From Bacillota bacterium (lineage in GTDB: Bacteria; Bacillota; Clostridia; Lachnospirales; Lachnospiraceae): a stretch of DNA of 64,000 bases. The DNA lies in NCBI GenBank assembly GCA_023410575.1, contig JAEYPP010000018.1:45918-109917 (forward strand), given 5' to 3'. The translations under genes and the position numbers were made by a program. Positions 17,236-26,625 of this stretch are shown one piece after another (positions within the stretch are counted from its first letter, which is position 1; each line of letters begins with the position of its first letter). The notes beneath the pieces were generated by a model. That model was not told the DNA's origin, searched no databases, and worked only from the letters and a program-made list of their open reading frames with translations.

Positions 17236-18177
17236 CTATCGTAGTTCTCTTCCAGTTAGACTTAAGAAAGTCATATCTAAGTTCGGAACTACACTTTCCA
17301 TACTAAGAATTGGCATATGACAGCTGGAGATACAGTCGATAATCGGTGTTAAGTTCTCACAAGTTAATGACAAATCTAGATGAAGAACGCCTTCTTTCAT
17401 CGTCACATTTACAACTCCAGGTAATACCTTCAGATTCTTTAATAGTTCCTCTTCCTTACTACTTGTTCTTGTCATAATATTGATTGCCTTCATATCCGTA
17501 ACTAGGGATACCAATTCCTCTTTCGTACCTTGAGCGATTAATTTACCATGATCCATAATCGCAATTCGATCACAGATTTCTTCCACCTCATTCATATTAT
17601 GAGAAGTATAAATTACCGTAGCTCCACGTTGTTTTAAAATTCTTATGGAATTTAGAATGTGTTCTCTCGATTGTGCGTCAACGCCAACAGTTGGCTCATC
17701 CATAATAATCAGTTTTGGATTGTGAGCGATTCCACAGGCGATATTTAAACGTCTTTGCATCCCTCCAGACATCTGGCGAGGTTTCATCTTTTGTTTCTCT
17801 TTTAAGCCTACAAACTCCAAAGCTTCCTCCACTGCTTTTTCTAATTTTTCACCTTTTAATCCATAAAGAGAGGCAAAAAATCTTACATTCTCATATGCAT
17901 TAAGATGATGATAGATTGCAATTTCCTGTGGTACCATTCCGATCATACTTTTTACTTTACTCTTTTCCTTAACAATATTAAGGCCTGCGATTTTCACTTT
18001 TCCAGAATCAAAACTGTTTAATGTAGAAATTGCACTTAAAGTTGTCGACTTTCCAGCGCCATTAGGACCAAGCAATCCAAAAATTTCTCCTTCTTCCACA
18101 TCTAAGCTCAAGTGATCAACTGCATAAAAATCACGATACATCTTTACTAAATTATCTACAACTACATACGCTGACAT
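17236..18177 (-). CDS. ABC exporter ATP-binding protein
   Basis: 313-residue ATPase: Walker A GPNGAGKST (37-45), signature MSGGMQRR (136-143), Walker B LIIMDEPTVGVD (from 156), and a C-terminal regulatory domain ending MTFLSLTGRELR, as in DrrA-type drug-export ATPases. First gene of the five-gene operon with two permeases and a kinase/regulator pair. The arrangement implies that the kinase senses exporter substrate or membrane stress and raises expression. Confidence 0.94.
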   Translation of the reverse strand: MSAYVVVDNLVKMYRDFYAVDHLSLDVEEGEIFGLLGPNGAGKSTTLSAISTLNSFDSGKVKIAGLNIVKEKSKVKSMIGMVPQEIAIYHHLNAYENVRFFASLYGLKGEKLEKAVEEALEFVGLKEKQKMKPRQMSGGMQRRLNIACGIAHNPKLIIMDEPTVGVDAQSREHILNSIRILKQRGATVIYTSHNMNEVEEICDRIAIMDHGKLIAQGTKEELVSLVTDMKAINIMTRTSSKEEELLKNLKVLPGVVNVTMKEGVLHLDLSLTCENLTPIIDCISSCHMPILSMESVVPNLDMTFLSLTGRELR

Positions 18178-18213
18178 AATATCCTCCGATCAATCTCATT
18201 TTGTCTTTTCTAA

Positions 18214-18245
18214 AATATACCACTTCCTTCCCCCTTAAAGAAGTG
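18214..18245 (-). promoter_or_regulatory. Likely promoter/operator of the ABC-two-component operon
   Basis: An extended -10, TGGTATATT, lies on the minus strand about 40 bases before the ATPase gene. Just upstream CACTTC (18221-18226) and GAAGTG (18240-18245) form an inverted repeat over the spacer, a plausible site for the NarL-type regulator. The -35 is poor, as expected for an activated promoter. Confidence 0.45.
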
Positions 18246-18256
18246 ACATGAAAACG

Positions 18257-18288
18257 AAATTCCCCATGACAAATGTCATGGGGAATTT
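18257..18288. terminator. Perfect 15-bp stem-loop, probable terminator
   Basis: AAATTCCCCATGACA and TGTCATGGGGAATTT with a two-base loop. On the plus strand it runs into a T-rich stretch (TTTGTTTGTG). No intact plus-strand gene precedes it. Confidence 0.5.
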
Positions 18289-18299
18289 GTTTGTGTAAT

Positions 18300-18395
18300 T
18301 CTTCCCACTTCTTTTATTCTGAGGATGCTAAAGAAACTGAACAGAAAATTGTAGACAGTATATTAAATGAATCTGTGAATACAAGGCTTTCATAG
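18300..18395 (+). pseudogene. Possible 3' relic of a lost gene
   Basis: An open plus-strand stretch encodes a protein-like tail, including SSHFFYSEDAKETEQKIVD and ending NTRLS before TAG. There is no start or body. It runs against all neighbours. The residue mix looks coding, and it loosely recalls short proteins of conjugative transposons, which I cannot confirm. The rest of this gap holds the stem-loop before it and the terminator after it. Confidence 0.3.
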
Positions 18396-18427
18396 TTATA
18401 TTTTAGCTGCGAGTTCACATATTCAAA

Positions 18428-18464
18428 AAACCGGAGAAACTCACATAGCGTGTTTCTCCGGTTT
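18428..18464 (-). terminator. Terminator of the transglutaminase-like gene
   Basis: AAACCGGAGAAAC and GTTTCTCCGGTTT form a 13-bp stem followed by a T-run on the minus strand just after the stop at 18472. Confidence 0.88.
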
Positions 18465-18471
18465 AAACTAC

Positions 18472-21069
18472 TTACTTCTTTGTATAGGTTGGCTCTTCTA
18501 CGCCACATCGTTTCATTAATTCTTCCAAAGTATCTTTTTCAATTGTATTCTTTCCATCTCTACCATTTGCATAGCTCTGAGATGTAATTGCTTCATACGT
18601 ATCAATTGTACCAGTACATTTATCCACTGGATATGTACTATAATACTCATAAGTTCGCGTATGAGTCTCTTCCATCGTCTGCGTAGTTATATTGAAAAAG
18701 CTATATCCAATATAATCTTCTGCTCCTCCAACTGGATCATCCCATGTAACATCCATCTCATACCATTTCGAGTTATCAATTGTAGGTGTAGTTGCATAAT
18801 TAACTGTAGCACCCATATTTACATTATTCCATGCGTGACGGTTCGATTCACCACCACTATACCCTAATACGACATATGTCTGTACACCATTGGCATCACA
18901 CAAATATTTAAATGCCATAGAATAAGCCATACAAACAGGTGTATAATTTGCGCATAATGCTCCAGCAATTGTCTGATCCATAGATGAACTCTTGTATTGT
19001 TTCTTTAAAATCAGATAATCATGTATCACTTTTACTTTCTCTAGATTTGTTGCAGAATCTCCATAAGTACTATTAATCTTTTGAGTCACTTCGGTTAAAC
19101 ATTGTTCACACTCTGCTCTTAATGCCTCTGCAGTTGCTTTGGCAACCATATTAAGGTTTACTTCATAGACATAACCATTCTGTGTGGTATAACTTAGTCC
19201 TCCTTGAGCTTGTAATAATTCTGGATTATCTACTCGAACACGTTGTACAATGTTGCCAAATTCTTCAAAACCTAGTTGCAAATCACTTACGGATAATGTC
19301 TTTTCATAGGAAGAATAAGCTAGAAATACGCGTTGATATGCAATTTGACGGCTACTCGAGTTCTTTTTGGCATCTTCCATTTTACATAATACATAACCCC
19401 ACTCATTAACGTAATCAGATAGTTCTCCACCTGATACAAAGGTTAATGTGATTGTAACCGTTTCACTCTTTTCACCTGAAGTTTTGTTTTCTGAATAAGC
19501 TCGAATAACGTATTTGCTTCCTTTATTCGCTTTAAAACTTACTGTTCCAGTAGAATTAAGTGTAAAATCTGACCCATTCAGAGAAGTATAAATTTGAGAA
19601 TCCGGATTCTCTACCGTAAATTTTACGTTTTTGTCCACCGATTCTACATTAGTATCCATCATAACTGCTCCAGAGCTAGTATCTGATTTCGGTATATCTC
19701 CACCAACTGGTACGATGGAAGAAGCTAACCGAAATTCAGTCTCTGGAGTTTTTGAATTCTCTTTAACCATTGCAGTTCTACTGACAACGACATAACTCGA
19801 TTCAAATGCCTTAAATTTTGTATACGGTATCGTAATTGATTTACCTGCAGAAACATTTGTGAAGGTAACAAATCCTTCTTGTTTGTTTTTTGCACATAAA
19901 TCTAAGTTAGCAACAGCATCATAAGCACCCTGATCTTTCTTGTCAATTACTGCTACTTGGTATTGTATTGAAGTATTATTTGTTACCTTAATTCCTTTTG
20001 TAATATCGGAATCATTGACCAATTTAACTTCAATCCCACTAGTACCAAAAGTAGGTGCTGTACTTTGGCTTAATGTTATTGTTCGCGTTTTCGAAATTAT
20101 CTTCTTATCGCTTGCTTTCATACGAATCTGTATTTGCATGTCTTTGAACTGACTCGTTACACCATCTCCATTACTAGATGTATTCACTCCATTTAAGGCA
20201 GAAAGCTTTATTACTCCACTCGTTTTATTATTTTCAAAGGTTGGAGTCGTCCAATCGCTGTAATCACCGGTTGCTACTTTAACTCGATATTCCATTTTAT
20301 CTGTCAATTTTATTGTATGATTTGCTCCATCGATTACAGCAGCAGGTGCATTCGCCGCCTTTTGATATGTAACTTTCACTTCATTGCTAATTTGCTCTAC
20401 ACCAGTATTGATACGAAAATACAAACTTGCCCCATTGACATTGTAATTTTGTAACTTCAGTTGCTCCAAACTCTTCCAAGTACCATTCAGGCCCTTACGC
20501 CACTCAATCTTTGAAAAATCAGTATATGGTGTTCCTTCCACTGAAAAAACAAAATATCCAGTTTCATCATTAAAATCAGAATATATCTTAACATTTCCTT
20601 CTGTTTTATCGTATGCAGCCTTTATTGCACCTGTAGAATCTGTCGTTGCATTCAGCAAACCAACAAATGTTACTTTTAGTTTTTGCTGTTTCTTAATAAG
20701 TACCGAAGTTGCTTGAGTGTCAATATCTCCTTTAAGATAAATATACTCATCTTTAGAAGAAGAAAGAAAAGAAAAATCTATCACAGCAACCTTTACATTA
20801 TTATTGTTTATAGTAGTTGTCGTAATATGACTTTCACTTGTCTCATCCCATATTAAAGGTTGCTTCGTTTCTGTTCCTTTTCCGTAGTATATTGTTTGAT
20901 TGCTACCAAGAACAACCGTTAATTCTTGTTTTTTATAGTCTACATTAATATCACTACTAGCAATTGCTGTCTCGGCTGCATTTACCATTCCAACATTAAA
21001 AAGCATACCAATTACACATAAAATGAAGACTAAAATTCTGTTATAGAATTGTTTCTTTTTTCGCTCCAT
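18472..21069 (-). CDS. Secreted transglutaminase-like protein
   Basis: 865-residue exported protein. The signal peptide is clear (basic start, hydrophobic ILVFILCVIGMLFNVGMV, cleavage near VNA-AE). A long beta-rich region follows, probably several Ig-like or chitobiase-like domains (about 40-545). The C-terminal transglutaminase-like papain-fold domain has Cys713 (YTPVCMAYSMAF), His745 (NRHAWNNV) and Asp773 (YEMDVTWDDP), a complete triad. Such proteins act outside the cell as peptidases or protein cross-linkers. Single gene with its own terminator. No sortase motif or membrane anchor is seen, so it may be released. Confidence 0.88.
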   Translation of the reverse strand: MERKKKQFYNRILVFILCVIGMLFNVGMVNAAETAIASSDINVDYKKQELTVVLGSNQTIYYGKGTETKQPLIWDETSESHITTTTINNNNVKVAVIDFSFLSSSKDEYIYLKGDIDTQATSVLIKKQQKLKVTFVGLLNATTDSTGAIKAAYDKTEGNVKIYSDFNDETGYFVFSVEGTPYTDFSKIEWRKGLNGTWKSLEQLKLQNYNVNGASLYFRINTGVEQISNEVKVTYQKAANAPAAVIDGANHTIKLTDKMEYRVKVATGDYSDWTTPTFENNKTSGVIKLSALNGVNTSSNGDGVTSQFKDMQIQIRMKASDKKIISKTRTITLSQSTAPTFGTSGIEVKLVNDSDITKGIKVTNNTSIQYQVAVIDKKDQGAYDAVANLDLCAKNKQEGFVTFTNVSAGKSITIPYTKFKAFESSYVVVSRTAMVKENSKTPETEFRLASSIVPVGGDIPKSDTSSGAVMMDTNVESVDKNVKFTVENPDSQIYTSLNGSDFTLNSTGTVSFKANKGSKYVIRAYSENKTSGEKSETVTITLTFVSGGELSDYVNEWGYVLCKMEDAKKNSSSRQIAYQRVFLAYSSYEKTLSVSDLQLGFEEFGNIVQRVRVDNPELLQAQGGLSYTTQNGYVYEVNLNMVAKATAEALRAECEQCLTEVTQKINSTYGDSATNLEKVKVIHDYLILKKQYKSSSMDQTIAGALCANYTPVCMAYSMAFKYLCDANGVQTYVVLGYSGGESNRHAWNNVNMGATVNYATTPTIDNSKWYEMDVTWDDPVGGAEDYIGYSFFNITTQTMEETHTRTYEYYSTYPVDKCTGTIDTYEAITSQSYANGRDGKNTIEKDTLEELMKRCGVEEPTYTKK

Positions 21070-21230
21070 ATATAACCTTCCTTTCTTTTAAATTTGGGAC
21101 ATTCTTAAGTCATATATCGACCTTTTTTACATAATTGTTAACAATATAAATATAAATTTACAATAAATGGAGTATTTTTTTCTCTCAATATCGATCATTA
21201 TATCTCACTCATACCAAACATAAATAATAA

Positions 21231-21278
21231 CCTCCTAATATGTTTATTTCTAACATTAGAATACAACATACTAAGAGG
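21231..21278 (-). terminator. Terminator of the NYN/LOTUS gene
   Basis: CCTCCTAATATGTT and AACATACTAAGAGG pair with two G-U wobbles and are followed by TTATTATTT on the minus strand. Confidence 0.6.
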
Positions 21279-21331
21279 CCTCTAGTTGCCTGTGATGCGA
21301 CATTTATTGATTAATACAACTTGAATCTATA

Positions 21332-22303
21332 TTACTTATTTTTTATTTTAACTTTACTTGCGACTTTACCTGCACCTATTACATCCAATTCCTTCACGCT
21401 TTGAATATACTTTGTAAATGATGCAAAACCATAATCTTTCACGTTAAAATTCTTATACTGCATATGTATCCGATTGCTTAGTTCATTCAAACCGATTTGT
21501 TTGCTTGGCTGCAATTGAATTATTTTAATAATATAATTTTGTATTTCTTCTTGTTTCTTTGAATTCTCGCGCAAAGACACCGTAAATATATTATTAACCT
21601 GCACTAAATCCAAACTCTGAAACTCTCTAAGAAACTTTGTTAACAAGCTATACCCAAATTTACGTACATCAAAATCTGGATACTTATTCAACAAGCGATT
21701 ACCAACCTCTGCTAACTCTGTTGGTTTTCCTTTATTCTCATTCTCTGTCACAATATTAATAATTGTATTCTCAATTTCTTCCTTCGTTATTCCAGGTTTT
21801 ACAATAGAATCGGTAACTGTTTTTGCATTCTTTCTTGCTTTGTTTTCTGTAATTTCTTCATGAATATCCTGTTCAAATAAAATATCAAGATTCGTAAAAA
21901 CACTACAAGCCGCGCAGAAGGAGCGTGGTGTCTTTTCTTCTCCCATACCAATTACTTGCATTCCCGATTCTCTTAATCTGCTTGCTAATCTTGTAAAATC
22001 CCCATCACTTGATACAATGCAAAATCCATCTACTTGTTTCGTATATAAAATATCCATTGCATCAATAATCAGTGCTGAATCCGTCGAATTTTTTCCTGTT
22101 GTATTACGAAATTGTTGAATTGGAGTAATTGAATACTCCTGGATCACTGCTTTCCATCGACTGCTATAATTACTTGTCCAATCCCCGTAGATTCGTTTAT
22201 ATGTAATTGCTCCATACTTTTGTATCTCATCTAAAATAACAGATATATATTTCGCTGATATATTTTCTGAATCAATTAACAAAGCAAACTTTTCATTTTG
22301 CAT
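21332..22303 (-). CDS. NYN-domain nuclease-like protein with two LOTUS/OST-HTH domains
   Basis: Probable RNA-acting protein. The N-terminal NYN (PIN-like) domain carries the acidic positions of the LabA/DUF88 family: FALLIDSENIS, TDSALIIDAMDIL and FCIVSSDGDFTRLA. Two OST-HTH/LOTUS modules follow (about 165-245 and 250-320), each with a DVRKFGYSLLTKFL or NVKDYGFASFTKYI core; these bind RNA or G-rich nucleic acid in known members. The ATG at 22303 follows AAGGGAATAAGG; an in-frame ATG eight codons earlier lacks a ribosome site. It is followed by the isochorismatase/GH2 pair but is not obviously linked to it. Confidence 0.87.
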   Translation of the reverse strand: MQNEKFALLIDSENISAKYISVILDEIQKYGAITYKRIYGDWTSNYSSRWKAVIQEYSITPIQQFRNTTGKNSTDSALIIDAMDILYTKQVDGFCIVSSDGDFTRLASRLRESGMQVIGMGEEKTPRSFCAACSVFTNLDILFEQDIHEEITENKARKNAKTVTDSIVKPGITKEEIENTIINIVTENENKGKPTELAEVGNRLLNKYPDFDVRKFGYSLLTKFLREFQSLDLVQVNNIFTVSLRENSKKQEEIQNYIIKIIQLQPSKQIGLNELSNRIHMQYKNFNVKDYGFASFTKYIQSVKELDVIGAGKVASKVKIKNK

Positions 22304-22406
22304 ATCCTTATTCCCTTCTTGTCCCATACATACTAATTGATATAATATATAAAGTTTACCACAATTATTTACTTTCGTATAGCCTTGGATTTTTAAGCTG
22401 CTTTAC

Positions 22407-22928
22407 TTAATCATTGATAATCATAATCTGGCACATTTTCATTGCTTCTAGTGCATTCTTATGAGATTGTTCCGTAACACCTGCACAGCAAGCTGCATCT
22501 ACTTTAATTAGAACCTCTGGAAATTCAGCCTTTAATATCATTGCATTTGAAATAACGCAAATATCGGTACATAGACCAACTAATTCTATGCTTTCAATCT
22601 CGTCCTTTGTCTCTTTTCGAATGATATTTGCAAGATCTGCTGATCCAAAAGAAGGTTTATCAATGTATTTACAATCAGTCACCAAAAGTTGATCACTAAT
22701 CTCCCAGCCTTTTGTATTTATAATACAATGCTCAACTGGAAGGTTCCTACCCTCTTGTGTCATTAAATAATTCTTATTATGGGTATCCCTTGTAAATATA
22801 ATCAAACCATTATCTTGATACTCCTCTATTTTCTTTTGTACCATTGGTACAATTGATACTGCTTCCTTCGTTCCTAAAGCCCCATCAATAAAGTCATTTT
22901 GCATATCAACAACAACCAATACTCTCAT
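22407..22928 (-). CDS. Isochorismatase-family cysteine hydrolase (nicotinamidase-like)
   Basis: 173-residue cytoplasmic hydrolase with the Asp-Lys-Cys triad of the family: Asp8 in VVVDMQNDF, Lys91 in DKPSFG, Cys124 in GLCTDICV. Asp48 and His50 are possible metal ligands. The closest functional guess is nicotinamide deamidation to nicotinate. It follows the GH2 gene with no gap and a GGAGGGATA ribosome site, so it is co-transcribed although the functions look unrelated. Confidence 0.85.
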   Translation of the reverse strand: MRVLVVVDMQNDFIDGALGTKEAVSIVPMVQKKIEEYQDNGLIIFTRDTHNKNYLMTQEGRNLPVEHCIINTKGWEISDQLLVTDCKYIDKPSFGSADLANIIRKETKDEIESIELVGLCTDICVISNAMILKAEFPEVLIKVDAACCAGVTEQSHKNALEAMKMCQIMIIND

Positions 22929-25409
22929 TTATATCCCTCCTGCACTTTTTATATCAAAATGTACTGTAACTGGTTCAACTCCTTCTGATGAAACCGTTAA
23001 TTTCGCCTTACCTGCTTTTTTGATTGTTCTTATATAGGTTCCACCCATTCCACCTGGCAAGCTAATACAATCCGGACCAATTAATTCAATATTTCCTTCG
23101 ACTTGTAATTGAACAGTTGCCTGTTCATATCGAAGAACTTGATCATTATCACCTAACATTCGAATTCGAATAGCTGCCACATCATAAGTAGTAACTTCGA
23201 CTAGCACATTATGATCTGCCTCTACCCACAGCTTTTTTGAATTGATTGGACCTTTTTTTACTACCTTGCCTACCTTGCCATCTTTTATTGCTTCGAATCG
23301 ATAGTTAACACACCGCATCCCCCAATTTCCGATATATTTACCATAAAGCTGTATCGCGTCTTGCTTTCGCAAATGATAGAAGATTTTTAGTTTTAGCGCC
23401 AATATTTTATTGCGTAATGAAATCCCTTCAAAGCCACCCTGAGCAAAAGCGAATAAAAGTTTCTTAATCTCATTTGCCTTTACTTCTTTATAGCCTTCCT
23501 TTTCTAACTGTTGTCCAACCATGTCATCCATTAAGATTGGTGGTTGCAATAGACTCTCAAACATCGAGGTACTTGAGCTTTTCTTTCTCGTTCTATGATC
23601 AGTCATTTTGTTATGATGACGAAAAGTAGTAATGTATTCATCATTTTTATAGAATTTCACCTGATCTGCATTCGTAATAATATAGATAGGTCCTAGAATA
23701 CTTCCAGGATGTTCTCCAACATCCATAGATGAGCTCACTTCTAATACTGGAATCTCTTCTTGCTGACTCTGATAGAGATAAGCTGCCAATTTAGGATTGC
23801 GAAACATATCTAACACACCATGGTAACATACACAATCACCACTTCCGAAATCAGAATGCGTCTGATAATCAAACATACACCAGCCAAAACCGCCTAAGAT
23901 ATCATTGTCCTTATAGTAACCATTCATAACCTTTGCATGGCGTAATGTATGTTCTAGAAGATGTTCCTCATGATCAAACGATTTTGTTGGATACATATGT
24001 CCGTTAAACTCTGTAACTAAGTAAGGTACGCTCTCTTTTGTGACATTCTTTTTTGTCTCAACAGACTTTTTTCGTCCATCATGAGAAAAGTCATTATAAG
24101 TGTAAACATCTTCAAGTAAATGACTGTTTTTTATGCAACGCACTCCACCTGTCGGCCTACTACGATCAAGCTTATGAGCAATTTCATTTGTCTTTATATA
24201 AAAGGAATCCAAATCTCTTGACTCATTGATACGTACTCCCCATAGTATGATCGAAGGATGATTTCGATATTGAGTAATCATTTCCTTTACATTCTCACAT
24301 GCAATGGATTGCCATTGTTCATCACCAATATGTTGCCAACCTGGAATTTCTGTAAAAACGAGTAACCCTAGTTCATCACATCGTTCGATAAAATATTTAG
24401 ATTGAGGATAATGAGAAGTTCGAACTGCATTTACCCCAAGGTCATATTTTAAGATATCAGCGTCACGCCGTTGTTGGCTTCTTGGCATTGCATACCCAAC
24501 ATAAGGATAGGATTGGTGACGATTGAGGCCTCGAAGTTTAATTTTTTCTCCATTTAAATAAAAACCATTGCTTTCCCAACGGATTTCTCGAAATCCAATA
24601 CGATCAATTCGTTCGTCTACAATCTGATGATTTTTAAGCAATTCTGTTCTTATTTCATACAATATAGGGTCTGTTATGTTCCATAAATGAATATCAGTTG
24701 TAATCAATCGCTCTTGACACTGACCATTCTCTAATAATGGCTGTAGTACATGTTCTGCTTGAAAGACTTGTTGTTCATTTGATATAGACATGTATTCATT
24801 CTTACGATTTGTGAAACCTAAAATCGTTTGACGAATGCTCAAGTTATCCTCGAATTCACTAACCTCTACTTTTGTAACTAATCTCTTTTCTTTTTTATTA
24901 ACATCTAATGTTTCAAAAAATAGGTCCGTAAAATAAATATCTTCTTTCATATCGAGATATATTTCTCGGTAGATTCCTCCGAACGTTGCATAATCAATCG
25001 TTCCCCCAAAAGGTGGTTGATTAAGTGACTCTTGGCTATTAACATAGATAGCAATCACATTATCCTCTCCCTGGTGCAAATAACTTGTTATATCAGCATG
25101 GAACGAGGTATAACCACAAGAATGCTCACAGACAAGACAACCATTCACATAAAGCTTTGCGTAATGTGCAGCTGCTTCAATTGTAAGTATATATTTCAAC
25201 TTTGGATTACTTTCCTCATATGGAATTGTTTTTATGTACACACATTGTTTTTCATAATCCTTTGTATTTGCATAATTTTGACTAAATAAATGATTCGTAT
25301 GTGGTAATCTAACAACTTCAAAATTATGAAAATTAAAATCTGGATTCAGCATACAATCTTCAAATCTATCACAATAATACCAATCGTCATTCAAATATAT
25401 ACGTTTCAT
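22929..25409 (-). CDS. Glycoside hydrolase family 2
   Basis: 826-residue exo-glycosidase of the beta-galactosidase/glucuronidase/mannosidase family. The sugar-binding jelly roll (about 1-155), Ig-like domain (about 160-275) and TIM barrel (about 278-570) are in normal order. The barrel contains RGLNRHQSYPY, ILWGVRINES with acid/base Glu396, and YLVTEFNGHM with nucleophile Glu467. An additional beta domain ends the protein. No signal peptide is seen, so it probably cuts imported oligosaccharides. Exact sugar specificity cannot be told from sequence. First gene of a pair with the nicotinamidase-like gene. Confidence 0.93.
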   Translation of the reverse strand: MKRIYLNDDWYYCDRFEDCMLNPDFNFHNFEVVRLPHTNHLFSQNYANTKDYEKQCVYIKTIPYEESNPKLKYILTIEAAAHYAKLYVNGCLVCEHSCGYTSFHADITSYLHQGEDNVIAIYVNSQESLNQPPFGGTIDYATFGGIYREIYLDMKEDIYFTDLFFETLDVNKKEKRLVTKVEVSEFEDNLSIRQTILGFTNRKNEYMSISNEQQVFQAEHVLQPLLENGQCQERLITTDIHLWNITDPILYEIRTELLKNHQIVDERIDRIGFREIRWESNGFYLNGEKIKLRGLNRHQSYPYVGYAMPRSQQRRDADILKYDLGVNAVRTSHYPQSKYFIERCDELGLLVFTEIPGWQHIGDEQWQSIACENVKEMITQYRNHPSIILWGVRINESRDLDSFYIKTNEIAHKLDRSRPTGGVRCIKNSHLLEDVYTYNDFSHDGRKKSVETKKNVTKESVPYLVTEFNGHMYPTKSFDHEEHLLEHTLRHAKVMNGYYKDNDILGGFGWCMFDYQTHSDFGSGDCVCYHGVLDMFRNPKLAAYLYQSQQEEIPVLEVSSSMDVGEHPGSILGPIYIITNADQVKFYKNDEYITTFRHHNKMTDHRTRKKSSSTSMFESLLQPPILMDDMVGQQLEKEGYKEVKANEIKKLLFAFAQGGFEGISLRNKILALKLKIFYHLRKQDAIQLYGKYIGNWGMRCVNYRFEAIKDGKVGKVVKKGPINSKKLWVEADHNVLVEVTTYDVAAIRIRMLGDNDQVLRYEQATVQLQVEGNIELIGPDCISLPGGMGGTYIRTIKKAGKAKLTVSSEGVEPVTVHFDIKSAGGI

Positions 25410-25518
25410 ATGACCTCCAATTTGAGAAACTAAGAAATTCCTCTTAGTTTGTACTTTCCTTTATTTTATAGTGTTTACGTATAATAGACAACCTATTTTT
25501 CAATTAAATTCTACAACA

Positions 25519-25626
25519 TCATTCGTCATTTTGCGCATAGATAAACTTGATCAATATGGGATGACAAACATAATTTAGGAGCACACTGTTATGAAGTCGT
25601 CGGTACTTTGGGCCTGTATTATAGGC
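25519..25626. repeat. Dispersed 108-bp structured repeat, copy 2
   Basis: Partner of 704-811. In this copy the 3' part extends into a longer hairpin (25591-25652): ATGAAGT/ACTTCAT, GGTAC/GTACC and GGGCCT/AGGCCC around a GTATTAT loop. The last bases overlap the end of uvsE, so the final residues of UvsE (about VAVRKGL) are encoded by the hairpin arm. Confidence 0.75.
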
Positions 25627-26551
25627 CCTTACGTACCGCTACGAACTTCATTTCTTTTTGATATTCATATAGTTTTAGAACCGCTTTATCTTTTTGTTTG
25701 CATTCTAACATAATATAACATTGATCAATCCCAGTCTTTTCAATTGCCGTTTCCAGTTCTAGATAATCAGAAATCAATACATAATCGTCATGTGCATGCT
25801 TTTTTTCCTCTTTATCACTTGCTAGATGGAATTTTGGAATGCGATTGCCCCAAGTTTTTACGACCTCATTAACCGCTTGTTGAAAGGTTAAATTCCCTGG
25901 ATTCCAATGATAATGCATATTATCAAATACAATGGGTATACCAATTTTTCGATGTATATAAAGACAATCTTCTACAGTGAAGGATACGTGATCATTTTCA
26001 ATCACAAGATAGCTTTGTGCAATCATATCTAATTGACGGAAGTTTTTGCAGAAAGCATCGCATGCTTTTTCAGTCGTTTCGTAGCCATTTTTAACGCCTA
26101 CATGCAAGATTATATTGGGATGTCGTTCTAGATTCATTCGCTTTAATATCTTCGCATATAGGTTTAAACTGTTAATACTTCTTTGTACGACTTCATCCTT
26201 TAATGAGTTTAAGACATAATATTGAGATGGATGTGTTGATAACTGGATATCATACTCATTTGCAATCTTTCCTACCTTCTTAAGCTCTTCATCCAATTCG
26301 TCAATTGTATAATAGCCTAGATCAATTTGTGGCAATAATTGTTCAGAAATACGAAAAGCGAAAATTTTGTTCTTATAATTCTCTTGTAATAATTGACATA
26401 GGTCATGTAAGTTTTCTCTTGCTTTTTCGACTAATAAATCATGACCTTTCATTTGGCTTTTGCTTTCCAGATAAGTTTTTGTGGAACATCGATTGCATCG
26501 AAGCTTCTCATGTATTGTAGATATACAGCAATAACCTAATTTAATCTCCAT
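25619..26551 (-). CDS. uvsE: UV damage endonuclease UvsE/UVDE
   Basis: Cytoplasmic repair nuclease that nicks DNA 5' to UV photoproducts and other lesions. The 310 residues form a TIM barrel of the xylose-isomerase type, with family motifs: MEIKLGYCC start, FRISEQLLPQ, STHPSQYYVLNS, LHVGVKNGYE, VIENDHVSFTVEDCL and FDNMHYHWNPG, whose His, Glu and Asp bind the metal cluster. GAGGAAATCA precedes the start. The C-terminal tail comes from the repeat at 25519-25626. A large inverted repeat lies just upstream. Confidence 0.95.
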   Translation of the reverse strand: MEIKLGYCCISTIHEKLRCNRCSTKTYLESKSQMKGHDLLVEKARENLHDLCQLLQENYKNKIFAFRISEQLLPQIDLGYYTIDELDEELKKVGKIANEYDIQLSTHPSQYYVLNSLKDEVVQRSINSLNLYAKILKRMNLERHPNIILHVGVKNGYETTEKACDAFCKNFRQLDMIAQSYLVIENDHVSFTVEDCLYIHRKIGIPIVFDNMHYHWNPGNLTFQQAVNEVVKTWGNRIPKFHLASDKEEKKHAHDDYVLISDYLELETAIEKTGIDQCYIMLECKQKDKAVLKLYEYQKEMKFVAVRKGL

Positions 26552-26570
26552 TGATTTCCTCGATTAACTT

Positions 26571-26610
26571 ACTTAAAGAATATTGCAAGTATTTGCAATA
26601 TTCTTTAAGT
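26571..26610. repeat. 18-bp perfect inverted repeat before uvsE
   Basis: ACTTAAAGAATATTGCAA (26571-26588) and its exact complement (26593-26610) around a four-base loop. It is about 20 bases from the uvsE start, so it is either an operator or a 5'-UTR hairpin. No T-run follows on either strand. Confidence 0.85.
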
Positions 26611-26625
26611 AATACATGATGGAAC

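Noticed and set aside
18257..18288. Operator of the ABC-two-component operon
   Set aside because: The 15-bp stem with a two-base loop looks like a terminator and lies too far upstream of the -10.
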